64,000 nt of DNA. It comes from Magnetovibrio sp. Lineage in GTDB: Bacteria; Pseudomonadota; Alphaproteobacteria; Rhodospirillales; Magnetovibrionaceae. The notes below the pieces were generated by a model. It was not told where the DNA came from, did no database searches, and saw only the letters and a program-made list of their open reading frames with translations. Below are positions 27,018 through 36,569 of this stretch, one piece after another. A program made the position numbers and the translations under genes. Positions within the stretch are counted from its first letter, which is position 1. Every line of letters starts with the position of its first letter. The stretch covers positions 62,001 to 126,000 of the forward strand of contig NZ_DATCTF010000007.1 of the NCBI RefSeq assembly GCF_036568125.1, in the 5' to 3' direction.

Positions 27018-28832
27018 ATGCTTGTTGATCTTGCCAAAAGCGCGGCTCTGGTTTTATCGCTCAGCTTTCTGCTGAGCTTTATCGTGCGGCGCTGGCAGCA
27101 GGAGCAGATCTTCGGCCAAATTGTGTCGGGCTTATTGTTCGGCGGTATTTGCATCACCGCCATGGCCGCCCCTATTGAGTTTGCCGAAGGGGTGATTTTC
27201 GATGCCAGGTTCGTGATCCTGTCGGTCGGAAGTTTTTACGGCGGCCCGGTGGTCGGTGTGATCGCGGGTATCATTTCATCGGTCTACCGCTTGTCGATCG
27301 GCGGCCCTGGGGCTGTGGTGTCGATTGGCGCCGTTGCGACTTCGATCATCATTGGCTTGAGTTATCGTTACGGCCGCAAACATCGCGGTTGGCCCGTTGG
27401 GCCTGTGCCATTTTTGATGTTTGGTTTGGTCGTGCATTTGGGGGTGACGCTGTGGTTCTTCCTGTTGCCGCCCGATATTGCGTTGCGCGCGATTCAAAAC
27501 GCAGCCGTTCCGTTCTTGGCGGTGTTCGCCCCGGCGACGGCAGTGTTTGCTTTTATTCTCGACGATATCGACCAGCGCTTGATGACAGAGCGCGCGCTGC
27601 GCGAAAGCGAGGTCAACTTTCGCTCGGTGACGGAATTGGCGCCGACCACACTGGCCATATCCCGTCAAGACGACGGTTCTATTCTGTACGCCAATGGCAC
27701 GTTTTGCGACACCTTCGGTTTGTCGCCCAAAGATTTTGGCGTTGCCAAAAGCCCAGATTATTGGAAAGACCCCGAAAAACGATTGCAGGTTCTGGAACAA
27801 GTCCGCGCAACCGGGCGGGTCGACAGCACCGCCGTTACGGCGATCAAACCCGATGGAACACATATCCATTTGTTGGTGTCGATGCGTCCGATCGTCTTTC
27901 ATGGACAAGAAGCGTTTCTTGCCGTTGGCCAAGATATCACCCGGCGTATCAACATGGAGAGGGACCTGGAAAAAAGCCGCGATGCGTTGCGAAAAGCGCA
28001 CGACGAGTTGGAAGAGCGCGTCCGCGAGCGCACGCGGGAACTGACACGCGAAATTGCCGTTCGCGAGCATGCCGAAGAAGAGTTGCTGGCCTCTCAGCAA
28101 GAACTGATCAAGGCCAAGGATTACGCGGAACTGTGCAGTCAGGCCAAATCGGCGTTTCTCGCCAATATGAGCCACGAATTACGCACGCCGCTGAATGCGA
28201 TCATCGGTTTTTCCGATACCATCAATCACCAGATTTTGGGGCCGATCGGTAATGAAACCTATCGCGAATACAGCGGCCACATCTACAATTCAGGGCGTCA
28301 TCTTCTGCAGATCATCAATGACATTTTGGATATTTCCGCGATCGAAGCCGGAAAGCTCACACTCTACAAAAGCGATGTTGATCTATCTGAACTGGTACAA
28401 GCATCGGTAATGCTGGTACGCGAGCAAGCCTCGCAAAAAGGTGTCGATATCAGCATTGCGGCCCCCCCCTCTGTCCTGCAGCTCCGCGCAGACGAATTGC
28501 GTGTGCGACAGGTCATCGTCAATCTTTTGACCAATGCCGTGAAGTACACGCCCGATGGCGGTGAGATCTCGGTCTCCTACAATGGCGACAGTGGCAGGTT
28601 CGTGGAAATCGCCGTCAAGGACACAGGCATCGGGATGGACGAAGCCGGTATCGTAAAAGCCTTACGGCCCTTTGAACGCCCCGACAACCATGAACAAACC
28701 GCCGAGGGTACCGGACTGGGGTTGCCGCTCAGCAAACAACTGGTGGAGCTGCACGAAGGGGAGATGCTCATCGATAGTTCGCCGGGTGAGGGGACGTTGG
28801 TGCGCTTGCGGTTCCCCATGCCGGCGTCGTGA
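27018..28832 (+). CDS. Sensor histidine kinase with LytS-like 5TM domain and PAS
   Basis: A 604-residue membrane kinase. Residues 1-185 hold six hydrophobic segments of the 5TM-5TMR_LYT type (VILSVGSFYGGPVVGVIAGIISSVYRL), residues 195-315 a PAS domain with a C-terminal GQDITRR, residues 315-372 a coiled coil, then HisKA with the phospho-acceptor His386 in NMSHELRTPLNAIIGF, and HATPase_c (N-box NLLTNAVKYT, DTGIGM, EGTGLGLPL). It has no receiver domain and no adjacent regulator, so it is an orphan kinase. It is preceded by a 219-base AT-rich gap that likely holds its promoter, and followed by a strong terminator. Confidence 0.92.
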   Translation: MLVDLAKSAALVLSLSFLLSFIVRRWQQEQIFGQIVSGLLFGGICITAMAAPIEFAEGVIFDARFVILSVGSFYGGPVVGVIAGIISSVYRLSIGGPGAVVSIGAVATSIIIGLSYRYGRKHRGWPVGPVPFLMFGLVVHLGVTLWFFLLPPDIALRAIQNAAVPFLAVFAPATAVFAFILDDIDQRLMTERALRESEVNFRSVTELAPTTLAISRQDDGSILYANGTFCDTFGLSPKDFGVAKSPDYWKDPEKRLQVLEQVRATGRVDSTAVTAIKPDGTHIHLLVSMRPIVFHGQEAFLAVGQDITRRINMERDLEKSRDALRKAHDELEERVRERTRELTREIAVREHAEEELLASQQELIKAKDYAELCSQAKSAFLANMSHELRTPLNAIIGFSDTINHQILGPIGNETYREYSGHIYNSGRHLLQIINDILDISAIEAGKLTLYKSDVDLSELVQASVMLVREQASQKGVDISIAAPPSVLQLRADELRVRQVIVNLLTNAVKYTPDGGEISVSYNGDSGRFVEIAVKDTGIGMDEAGIVKALRPFERPDNHEQTAEGTGLGLPLSKQLVELHEGEMLIDSSPGEGTLVRLRFPMPAS

Positions 28833-28860
28833 AGCGGAAGGATCATGGGAAAAAAATGCG

Positions 28861-28888
28861 AAAGGCCGGAGTTTCCTCCGGCCTTTTT
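28861..28888. terminator. Bidirectional terminator between kinase and SulP genes
   Basis: AAAGGCCGGA pairs with TCCGGCCTTT across a short loop, followed by T's on the plus strand and by T's on the minus strand side as well. It lies between the stop codons of the convergent genes ending at 28832 and 28942. Confidence 0.88.
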
Positions 28889-28941
28889 TGATGTGCTGTG
28901 CTCTGACAAACCCGCGTGGCGAGAAGCCTCGGCAAGCTGAG

Positions 28942-30696
28942 TTACTCAGCCGCTTCCGCTTTGCATTCCTGGAATACCTGCAAAGAGCAATTTTCGCATG
29001 CGCCTTGTTTGCGGAATAGGCGACGCAGGGTTCGGATGGCGTCTTTCTTTTCATCGAAGAAGTGCCAATTTTTGATGTCGCGGATCAGGTGCGCCTTGGC
29101 CATCGACTGATAGACGCCGGGCTTGAGACCGCAGAAATACAATCCACCACCCTTTTTTTCCAAGTGCTGAGACAGATGCAACAGCATTTCCGAACCACTG
29201 AGGTCCACCAGGTTTATGCCGGCGCCCATAATCAGAATGTGCTGAACGCCCTGTTTTTCCGAAATGTCGTAGAGTTTCTTTTCGATGTGGTTGAGGGAGC
29301 CGAAATAGATCGACATATCCACACGCACGATCTTCAGGCGCGGGCACTCCGCCAAGGGCTTGGCGGTGACATCGGTGAGGATGTGGCGGCCAAAGCGAGG
29401 ATCGACATCCGGGGCCAGGGTCACGATTTCGGGGAATGAGGTGCGCGCCAGGAAGATCACCAAGGACACCAGCACGCCCAGATAAATCGCGAATTCCAGT
29501 TCCAAGAACAACGTCGAGAAAAAGGTCGTCAGCAAGATCGCGGATTCTGTTTTCGATGAAACCAGAACATGCTTGATCTGCTTGATGTCGATGAGGTTCA
29601 ACGCGACGACCATGATGACGCCTCCCATGGCCGCCAGCGGCAGATAAGCCGACAAAGGCGCCACCAGCAACACGATGCCCATCAGAAACACGGCGGCAAA
29701 GATGGCCGACAACGGCGTCTGCGCGCCAGCGGTGTAGTTCACGCCAGAGCGGGTGAACGAGCCGGAACCGGCATAGCTGGACAGGAAGCTGCCGACGATG
29801 TTGGACAGGCCCTGGCCGACGAATTCCTGGCTGCTGTCGATGCGTTGGTGGGATTTCGCGGCGATGGAGCGGCTGATGGATACGGCCTCGATCAAGCCCA
29901 ACAAGGCGACGGCGAAGGCTTGGGGCGCCAGCATCTTGACGGTCGCAAACGAGAACGTGGGGCTGGACAGGGGAGGAAGTTGCGCGGGAATCTCACCAAC
30001 CACCGTCACGCCATGGCTTTCACCGCCCAAGACGTAGGACAGGACGCTGCCAGCGATCAGGGCAAGCAATAGATTGGGAATACGGGGCTTCCAACGTTTG
30101 ATGGCGAGCGCCAGGACCAAGGTCGTCATGGCCACCAAGAACACATAGCCGTTAAACGATCCCAATGTGTCCCAGATATTGACCCACGTGTGCAGGAAGC
30201 TATCGCCCCGGACCGCATTCACGCCAAGGACGTTTTTCATCTGCGAAGTCGCGATGAGGATGGCTGCGCCCGCAGTGAAACCCACGACCACCGTATGAGA
30301 TACGAAGTTCACCACCATACCCAAACGCGCGAGGCCGAAGGCGAATTGATAAACACCCGCCAAAAATGTCAGCGTGAGCGCGAGAGAGATGAACTCCGGC
30401 GTGCCCGGCGTTGCATAGCCGCTGATGGTGGAAAACACCACGATGGAAATGGCCGTGGTCGGACCGGAAATCAAATGCTTGGATGAACCGAACAGCGCCG
30501 CGACAATCGGTGTCACCATGGCCGTGTACAAACCGTACTGCGGCGGCAGTCCGGCGATCATCGCGAACGCCACACCTTGGGGCAGAACAATCACCGCACC
30601 GGTGATGCCCGCGATGATATCGGCGCGCAAAGTTTCCTTGGTGACCATGGGGAACCAAGCGAGAAACGGGAAAAACATTCGTAAATTCAATAGCAT
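28942..30696 (-). CDS. SulP family inorganic anion transporter with STAS domain
   Basis: A 584-residue SLC26/SulP transporter. The membrane domain begins with LRADIIAGITGAVIVLPQGVAFAMIAGLPPQYGLYTAMV, the SulP signature, and spans to about residue 430; a cytoplasmic STAS domain follows (LKIVRVDMSIYFGSLNHIEKKL ... ILIMGAGINLVDLSGSEMLLHL). The C-terminal end carries a Cys-rich tail (GACENCSLQVFQECKAE), unusual for SulP. The chosen ATG (MLLNLRMFFPFLAWF) fits homologues; an open extension upstream overlaps a terminator and is unlikely to be translated. Substrate could be sulfate, bicarbonate or another anion; no specificity residue is decisive. Confidence 0.92.
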   Translation of the reverse strand: MLLNLRMFFPFLAWFPMVTKETLRADIIAGITGAVIVLPQGVAFAMIAGLPPQYGLYTAMVTPIVAALFGSSKHLISGPTTAISIVVFSTISGYATPGTPEFISLALTLTFLAGVYQFAFGLARLGMVVNFVSHTVVVGFTAGAAILIATSQMKNVLGVNAVRGDSFLHTWVNIWDTLGSFNGYVFLVAMTTLVLALAIKRWKPRIPNLLLALIAGSVLSYVLGGESHGVTVVGEIPAQLPPLSSPTFSFATVKMLAPQAFAVALLGLIEAVSISRSIAAKSHQRIDSSQEFVGQGLSNIVGSFLSSYAGSGSFTRSGVNYTAGAQTPLSAIFAAVFLMGIVLLVAPLSAYLPLAAMGGVIMVVALNLIDIKQIKHVLVSSKTESAILLTTFFSTLFLELEFAIYLGVLVSLVIFLARTSFPEIVTLAPDVDPRFGRHILTDVTAKPLAECPRLKIVRVDMSIYFGSLNHIEKKLYDISEKQGVQHILIMGAGINLVDLSGSEMLLHLSQHLEKKGGGLYFCGLKPGVYQSMAKAHLIRDIKNWHFFDEKKDAIRTLRRLFRKQGACENCSLQVFQECKAEAAE

Positions 30697-30805
30697 AGGA
30701 TGATGGCCGTATATTAGAAAAGCGCAATCTACTCCCATTGATACGAAAGTTCCAGTGTAAACCCTGGTTCGAGTGTGGGAATGATCCACGTTGATTGGTA
30801 AACGC

Positions 30806-30833
30806 ATAAGGCCGGGATGTCTCCCGGCCTTAT
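30806..30833 (-). terminator. Terminator after the ODC-acetyltransferase operon
   Basis: ATAAGGCCGGGA (30806-30817) and TCCCGGCCTTAT (30822-30833) form a perfect 12-bp stem around TGTC, 20 bases past the acetyltransferase stop. It separates that operon from the SulP gene on the same strand. Confidence 0.8.
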
Positions 30834-30852
30834 TTGACGTGTCTTGTTGAGC

Positions 30853-31386
30853 CTAGTGGGCTGCGCGTTTGACCATGCCGGAGGCGGATTGCAGCGCGCC
30901 GTCCGTCAGTTCAAGCCCCAAGAACCGCGCCGGATCGACCGGACCGGGCAGGGCCAGATTTTCGGCCAAAGCGCGGCGGAAGCCAAAACGGCGGTAGTAC
31001 GGTTCGTCGCCGACCAAGATCACCGCATCCCAGCCCAACGCCTTGGCGTTGTCGAGGCTGGTGATCATCAACGTGCTGCCGATGCCTTGACCCTGATGGT
31101 CGGGGTGGATGGCGATCGGTCCCAACAGCAAGGTCTTGGGCGCGCCCGCGACATGCACCTGCCAATAGCGGATGGTGCCGAGCAGGCGAGAGCCGTCCAC
31201 GGCGACCATGCCGAGGTCGGAGATCGGCGCCACGCCGTCGCGCAACCGATAGGCGGTCTTGCGCAAGCGGTCGGGTCCGAAGTCCAGGTCCACCAAGGCT
31301 TCGATGGCTTCAGCATGGTGAGGGCGTTCCGTCGTCACCGTGACGTGAAACGGGTGCAGGGCTTGAGGCTGCTGCAGGGCGTACAT
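30853..31386 (-). CDS. GNAT N-acetyltransferase (YhbS-like) paired with ODC
   Basis: A 177-residue GNAT acetyltransferase. Acetyl-CoA loop LLLGPIAIHPDHQGQGIGSTLM is the Q/R-x-x-G-x-G/A motif; AVILVGDEPYYRRFGFRRAL is typical of the YhbS/COG3153 branch. GAGGG lies 8 bases before the ATG. It starts 17 bases after the ornithine decarboxylase gene on the same strand, a pairing seen widely in alphaproteobacteria, which makes a polyamine or related amine a plausible but unproven acceptor. Confidence 0.88.
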   Translation of the reverse strand: MYALQQPQALHPFHVTVTTERPHHAEAIEALVDLDFGPDRLRKTAYRLRDGVAPISDLGMVAVDGSRLLGTIRYWQVHVAGAPKTLLLGPIAIHPDHQGQGIGSTLMITSLDNAKALGWDAVILVGDEPYYRRFGFRRALAENLALPGPVDPARFLGLELTDGALQSASGMVKRAAH

Positions 31387-31403
31387 GGGCCCGGTCCCTC
31401 GAC

Positions 31404-32654
31404 TTAGATGCACACGGCTTCAAGCGGCGCGAAGCCGTTGAAGTTCACCGCGGAGTAGGTGGTGGTGTACGCACCGGTGGACAGGATCAGCACTTTGTCG
31501 CCGGCTTCCAAGGCCAACGGCATTTCGTACGCAGTTTTTTCGTACAAGATGTCGGCGGAATCGCAGGTCGGGCCGGCCAGCACCACGGGGCCGGTTTCGC
31601 CGCCGTCGTGCGGGGTCAAAATGCGATACTTGATCGCTTCGTCCATGGTTTCTGCGAGGCCTGAGAATTTACCGATGTCCAGATACACCCAACGTTTGTC
31701 TTCGCTGGCGCTTTTCTTCGACGTCAGGACGACTTCGGCCTGGATGACGCCCGCGTCGCCAACCAGAGAACGCCCCGGTTCGAGGATCATTTCCGGCAAG
31801 GCGGCGCCGAAGTGGCGCACCATCGCGGACATGATTTTGTCGGCGTAATCTTCCACCGGCTGCACGTCGGCGCGATAACGCGACGGGAACCCGCCGCCCA
31901 TGTCGATCATGCGCAGGTCCACACCCTGAGCTGATGCGCGTTCGAACAGCTTGGCGACTTGCGCAATGGCCGGGTCCCATTGGTTGAGGTTGGTCTGCTG
32001 CGAACCGACGTGGAACGACACGCCGATCGGGTCCAGGCCCAAATCTTGGGCTTTGAGCAACAGGTCCAACGCCATGTCCGGTTCGCAACCGAATTTGCGC
32101 GACAGCGGCCATTCGGCGCCTTCGCTTTCCACCAGAATGCGGCAATAGACTTTCGAGCCCGGCGCGCTGATGGAGATCTTTTCCAATTCGGCTTCACTGT
32201 CGAACGCGAACATGCGGATGCCTTGGGTGTAAGCATAGGCGATGTCGGCCTGTTTCTTGATGGTGTTGCCATAAGAAATGCGCGACGGCGCAACGCCGAG
32301 GTTCAGGCACAGATCGATTTCGCCAGGGCTGGCGGTGTCGAAATTCGAACCCAGTTCGGCCAAGCGAGCGACGACTTCTGCGGCCGGATTGGCTTTGACC
32401 GCGTAATAGACGTGCGCCAACGGCAAGGCATGGGTCATCTGCATGTAATTGTGTTCGACGATATCGACGTCGATCACCAGACACGGCGACGGCAATTCAT
32501 GCGTGGCGATGAATTTCGCGATTCGCGGCGAAAGTCCGCCTTGTTCGTCGGGCAGTTGAATGCCTTCGGCAAGATCCGGAACCAGCGAGATTTGCGGTTT
32601 TTGAGAAATTTGACGTCGGAATCGGGCATTGCTGCCCAGATCGGTTGCAAACAT
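31404..32654 (-). CDS. Ornithine/lysine decarboxylase, PLP fold-type III
   Basis: A 416-residue alanine-racemase-fold decarboxylase making putrescine (or cadaverine). PLP-Lys in VYYAVKANPAAEVVARL; GSNFDTASPGEI; the phosphate-binding glycines in MIDMGGGFPSRY; EPGRSLVGDAGV; and the active-site Cys-Asp motif GPTCDSADILYE contributed across the dimer. The C-terminus GAYTTTYSAVNFNGF is typical of bacterial eukaryote-like ODCs. An extra N-terminal segment of about 45 residues (MFATDLGSNARFRRQISQ) is longer than in most homologues. AAGGGG lies 8 bases before the ATG. Substrate preference between ornithine and lysine is not decided by the sequence I can read. Confidence 0.92.
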   Translation of the reverse strand: MFATDLGSNARFRRQISQKPQISLVPDLAEGIQLPDEQGGLSPRIAKFIATHELPSPCLVIDVDIVEHNYMQMTHALPLAHVYYAVKANPAAEVVARLAELGSNFDTASPGEIDLCLNLGVAPSRISYGNTIKKQADIAYAYTQGIRMFAFDSEAELEKISISAPGSKVYCRILVESEGAEWPLSRKFGCEPDMALDLLLKAQDLGLDPIGVSFHVGSQQTNLNQWDPAIAQVAKLFERASAQGVDLRMIDMGGGFPSRYRADVQPVEDYADKIMSAMVRHFGAALPEMILEPGRSLVGDAGVIQAEVVLTSKKSASEDKRWVYLDIGKFSGLAETMDEAIKYRILTPHDGGETGPVVLAGPTCDSADILYEKTAYEMPLALEAGDKVLILSTGAYTTTYSAVNFNGFAPLEAVCI

Positions 32655-33088
32655 CGGTACACCCCTTTTAGACCCGGCCTCGACCGGCGTTGTCAAAAAA
32701 GGACGCGTTCGTCGTTGCATAAACCACTATGGGCCAGCGGCACGTGCGTGTGCGTCTATGAGCCGTGAATTAGTCCCCTTACCCTTTGAATGCAATATAA
32801 AAAATGCACCTTGAAAATATTATTTTCGACTGTTTTCGATTTTAAACAGGGCTTCTTTGTAAAAGGCGGATTTGTTCATTTTTGACGGTGACGTTGACCT
32901 TTCATGTCAAATATAGAAAACGGCTGTTGTGCCTCGAAAAAGGTTGAAACGACCGCGCTGAGGTATGCAAGACGATTTACGATGGCCGCATGGTCCGTAT
33001 TGGGGATTGAGAAAGAGTCGTAATCTTGCTACCCAGAGAGCAATAGAGACGCAACAAAAGTGCGCTCAGAGCTCAAAAGGGAAAAAAC

Positions 33089-34009
33089 ATGGGGACCGCT
33101 CAATCTTCCTCTTCGGAAGGGCGTCCTGTCGTTGTGCTGCCGGAAACGATTCTGGAGGGCATCAGCGGCATTGAACGCGCGATTTCACAGCAGACCGATT
33201 GGTTCAAGAAATGGCATGACCGGGTTGTGGTCAATCACGACACCAGTGCCTTTACGGTGGACGGTATCGGCGATATACCGCTGGGCAAATGGTACGAAGG
33301 CGATGAGTCCAAGGCGTTTCGCAACAATCCCGGCTTTATCGTTTTGGGCGAACGTTTGGGCCAACTGGTTGAGCAGGTCCAAGGTTTTTTGACCGCTAGC
33401 CCCGATGGCGAACCGCACCCGGTCGACGACTACACGCATTTTATGAACACTCTGTTGGACTTGAACGACCTGGTTCAGCATCTGCAAAACGACGCGTGGC
33501 GCGGTCTGACCAAAATGGACCCGCTGACCGGGGTGCGCAATCGCCACGACATGATGGTCGAATTGGATATCGAACGCGAACGCGCCCGGCGCACCAACAC
33601 CCTGTGTTCGGTGGCGATGGTCGACCTGGATCACTTTAAGGCCATCAACGATACCTATGGCCACGTGGTGGGCGATATGGTGTTGCGGCATGTTTCCGGC
33701 ATGATCGGCGACCAACTGCGGCCCTACGACATGGTTTATCGCTATGGCGGGGAAGAATTCTTGTTGTGCCTGCCCAATACCGATCTGGATACCGCGGTGA
33801 TGGTCTTGGAACGATTGCGCGTCAAACTGGACCAGACCACCATGCCGTATGGGCCGGGCGGCAAGGAGTTGAACATCACCGCGTCGTTCGGCGTGGCGGA
33901 AATCGACACGGTCGAACACATCGTCAAAACCATCGAGCGTGCCGATATGGCGCTCTACGACGTCAAAAAGAACGGCCGTGACGCGGTCAAAGCCTGGAAG
34001 GGCGACTGA
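33089..34009 (+). CDS. Diguanylate cyclase with degenerate CZB-like N-terminal domain
   Basis: A 306-residue soluble c-di-GMP synthase. The GGDEF domain (residues 140-306) has an intact active site GGEEF (220-224) and an intact inhibitory site RPYD (211-214), exactly five residues before it; MDPLTGVRNR and VDLDHFKAINDTYGH are canonical. Residues 25-125 resemble the chemoreceptor zinc-binding (CZB) domain of DgcZ in the I-P-L-G-K-W-Y-E-G block, but the zinc-binding Cys position is Ile and the later H-x3-H helix has neither His, so it probably does not bind zinc the same way. The 434 bases between it and the divergent odc gene hold no gene I can support. Confidence 0.9.
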   Translation: MGTAQSSSSEGRPVVVLPETILEGISGIERAISQQTDWFKKWHDRVVVNHDTSAFTVDGIGDIPLGKWYEGDESKAFRNNPGFIVLGERLGQLVEQVQGFLTASPDGEPHPVDDYTHFMNTLLDLNDLVQHLQNDAWRGLTKMDPLTGVRNRHDMMVELDIERERARRTNTLCSVAMVDLDHFKAINDTYGHVVGDMVLRHVSGMIGDQLRPYDMVYRYGGEEFLLCLPNTDLDTAVMVLERLRVKLDQTTMPYGPGGKELNITASFGVAEIDTVEHIVKTIERADMALYDVKKNGRDAVKAWKGD

Positions 34010-34047
34010 CCGCGCTGTCGAACTCAGGAGTGAACTCAGGGGCGAAC

Positions 34048-35763
34048 TCAGTCTTCGGATGAAGCCGGTGTTTCCGTTTTCGGTGCTGCCTTTTTGCGGG
34101 GCGCGCGCTTTTTCGGCGCGGCTTTCTTCGCGTCAGCTTTTTCTTCCGATTTGGCCGCCGGGGCGCTTGAAGGGGCGCTTGGGGGGCGCATCAAGAAGGC
34201 CGGCATGTGGCCGTCGCAAATTTCGTTGTGGATTTCACGGCGCGCGCCACGTTCACGGCCGCCACGCTCACGTCCACCCCGTTCACCACGGTCGCGTTCT
34301 CCGCGCTCGCGTCCGCCGCGCTGGCCACGATCCGAACGCTCATTTCGAGCGCCACGCTGCGGGGCGGATTCTTTCTTTTCGGCAGGCTTTTCGCTTGCCG
34401 CAGGTACCGGTTCAGGTGCCGCTGCAACAGGTTCGGCTTTAACTGGTTCTGCTGCACTCTCAGGCGCTGGTTTGGCTTCGCTGTCTCGTTTGGGGCTACG
34501 GCCGCCACGTTCTTTTGCGCGCCCGCCACGTTCACCACCCCGTTCGCCACCACGGCCACCGCGTCCACCACGACCGCCACGACCGTCGTCTTCGCTCAAC
34601 TCCGCACTTGCGAAGCCATCCATGTTCAAACGCGGAATTTCCTTGCCGACGAGTTTTTCGATGGCGGTGACGAACTTGCCGTCTTCGGGCAGGGCGATGG
34701 AATAGGCGTGGCCTTCCTTGCCTGCGCGCCCGGTGCGCCCGATGCGGTGCACGTAATCTTCGGCATTGATGGGAATGTCGTAGTTGAACACGTGGCTCAG
34801 GTTCGGCACGTCCAGGCCGCGCGCGGCGACGTCGGAACAGACCAACAGGTTGAACTCTTTGTTCTTGAATCCGGCAAGCATTTCGGTACGTGCCGGTTGG
34901 CTCATGTCGCCATGCAACTGGCCGACTTTGTAGCCGCGCTTGTGCAGCGATTTATAGACCGCCGCGACGTCCGTCTTGCGATTGCAGAAAATGATCGCGT
35001 CGTTGACGGCTTCGTGGTCGATCATGGCGCGCAGCACGTCGCGCTTGAGCTTCTTTTTGCCGTCCATGCCGCGGTGCTCGCTGGTCGGGCGTACGATGGC
35101 CAGGCCCTGGGTCACCGTGGTCGCAGCCGAGGCTGGGGCGGATACCGAAATTTCCTTGGGGTTCATCAAGAACTTGTCGGCCAAGCGTTTGATTTCCGGC
35201 GCCATGGTGGCAGAGAAAAACAGCGTCTGACGCAGCGGCGGCAACATCGCGACGATCTTTTCGATGTCGGGGATGAAACCCATGTCGAGCATGCGGTCGG
35301 CTTCGTCGATGACGAGGATTTTCACGTCGCGCATGATCAGGTGGCCGCGTTCGAACATGTCGAGCAGACGGCCGGGGGTCGCGATCAACACATCCGCGCC
35401 GGCGTCCAAAATCTTGATCTGCGCCTTCATGTCGGTGCCACCGATGAGCAGCGCCTTGTTGAGTTTGCTGTACTTGCCGTACTTGTCGAAGTTCTCGGCG
35501 ACCTGGGTGGCCAGTTCGCGGGTCGGCTCCAAGATCAGCGAACGCGGCATGCGCATCTTCGCCCGGCCATGAGACAGGATGTCGATCATCGGCAGGGTGA
35601 ACGACGCCGTCTTACCCGTGCCCGTCTGGGCGCAGCCGAGAATGTCGCGCCCCATCAACACGGTCGGAATGGCTTTTTCCTGAATGGGGGTGGGGGTGTC
35701 GTAACCTGAATCGGTTACGGCCTTCAGTACGTGTTCGCTCAGTCCGGTCTCGGCAAAACTCAT
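34048..35763 (-). CDS. DEAD-box RNA helicase (RhlE-like)
   Basis: A 571-residue ATP-dependent RNA helicase. RecA-like core at residues 1-375: Q motif FAETGLSEHVLKAVTDSGYDTPTPIQ, motif I GCAQTGTGKT, Ia PTRELA, II VIDEADRMLDMG, III FSATM, IV-VI including DVAARGLDVPNLSHVFNYD and HRIGRTGRAG. The C-terminal 190 residues are low-complexity: RGG-rich (GGRGGRGGRGG), Arg/Glu/Gly repeats, an Ala/Pro/Lys region and a PKKRAPRKKAAPK tail, typical RNA-binding extensions. The repeats produce long open frames on the other strand which are not genes. Role in ribosome assembly or cold response is inferred from family. Confidence 0.94.
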   Translation of the reverse strand: MSFAETGLSEHVLKAVTDSGYDTPTPIQEKAIPTVLMGRDILGCAQTGTGKTASFTLPMIDILSHGRAKMRMPRSLILEPTRELATQVAENFDKYGKYSKLNKALLIGGTDMKAQIKILDAGADVLIATPGRLLDMFERGHLIMRDVKILVIDEADRMLDMGFIPDIEKIVAMLPPLRQTLFFSATMAPEIKRLADKFLMNPKEISVSAPASAATTVTQGLAIVRPTSEHRGMDGKKKLKRDVLRAMIDHEAVNDAIIFCNRKTDVAAVYKSLHKRGYKVGQLHGDMSQPARTEMLAGFKNKEFNLLVCSDVAARGLDVPNLSHVFNYDIPINAEDYVHRIGRTGRAGKEGHAYSIALPEDGKFVTAIEKLVGKEIPRLNMDGFASAELSEDDGRGGRGGRGGRGGERGGERGGRAKERGGRSPKRDSEAKPAPESAAEPVKAEPVAAAPEPVPAASEKPAEKKESAPQRGARNERSDRGQRGGRERGERDRGERGGRERGGRERGARREIHNEICDGHMPAFLMRPPSAPSSAPAAKSEEKADAKKAAPKKRAPRKKAAPKTETPASSED

Positions 35764-36016
35764 GGGGCTCAGGTGTGCTTTCTCAAAAATGCATGATACC
35801 AGCCCAGAAGTGTCGCAGATGACGCTTGGGGGCTCAATTCCTCTCCGCTCGGGAGGCGCGATAAACAACACGTTCTTACGCGTATGTCAACGGAAACCAA
35901 GGGATAGAAGCACGGAGCGCCGCTGTGCGAACGGTGTGGATGTTGCGTTGCACACGGCTCGCGGGGGAGGTAACGTGAGGACCTGACGACAACATTTCTT
36001 GCAAGGACATAACCCC

Positions 36017-36559
36017 GTGCTGATAGACGCTGCGACCTCCTGCCTTTTGGTGATCGACATTCAAGCCAAGCTCAACCCGGTGATGTTCGACCCGGCGCGC
36101 GCCCCGGTCGGGGCGGCGAAGTTGATGCTGGGGGCGGATATCTTGTCTATCCCCACCGTGGTGACGGAGCAGTATTCAAAAGGCGTCGGCCCCACCGTGG
36201 ACGATTTGCAAGATTTCATGCCCGAAGGCAGCCCATTGGAAAAGAACACCTTTTCGTGCGTGGCCGACGACGCGTTTGTGGCACGCTTTCGCGCGATGGG
36301 CAAAAAACAAGCCGTGATCGCGGGCATCGAAGCACACATTTGCGTGTTGCAGACAGCCTTGCAACTGCTGGCCGAAGGGGTCGAGGTGTTCGTGGTCGAA
36401 GACGCCACCGCGTCGCGCACACGTGAAAATCACCGCGCCGGGTTGGAGCGCATCCGCCACGAAGGCGGACGCATCGTGACGGTGGAAATGGTGCTGTTCG
36501 AATGGCTCAAGCGCTCCGGCACGCCCGAGTTCAAGCAAATCAGCCAATTGATCAAATGA
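36017..36559 (+). CDS. Isochorismatase-family cysteine hydrolase
   Basis: A 180-residue hydrolase. Catalytic Asp in SCLLVIDIQAKLNPVM, Lys in PLEKNTFSCV and the nucleophilic Cys in AVIAGIEAHICVLQTALQLL form the isochorismatase-like triad; VEDATASRTRENHRAGLERI completes the fold. The E-A-H-I-C-V-L-Q version matches the YcaC/ISOC group found next to various catabolic genes. GTG start chosen because AAGGAC is 8 bases upstream. The alpha/beta hydrolase gene begins 10 bases after it. Confidence 0.9.
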   Translation: MLIDAATSCLLVIDIQAKLNPVMFDPARAPVGAAKLMLGADILSIPTVVTEQYSKGVGPTVDDLQDFMPEGSPLEKNTFSCVADDAFVARFRAMGKKQAVIAGIEAHICVLQTALQLLAEGVEVFVVEDATASRTRENHRAGLERIRHEGGRIVTVEMVLFEWLKRSGTPEFKQISQLIK

Positions 36560-36569
36560 GGAATATCAC

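Noticed and set aside
34207-35709. 500-codon plus-strand frame opposite the helicase
   Set aside because: The minus strand has all DEAD-box motifs; this is its complement.
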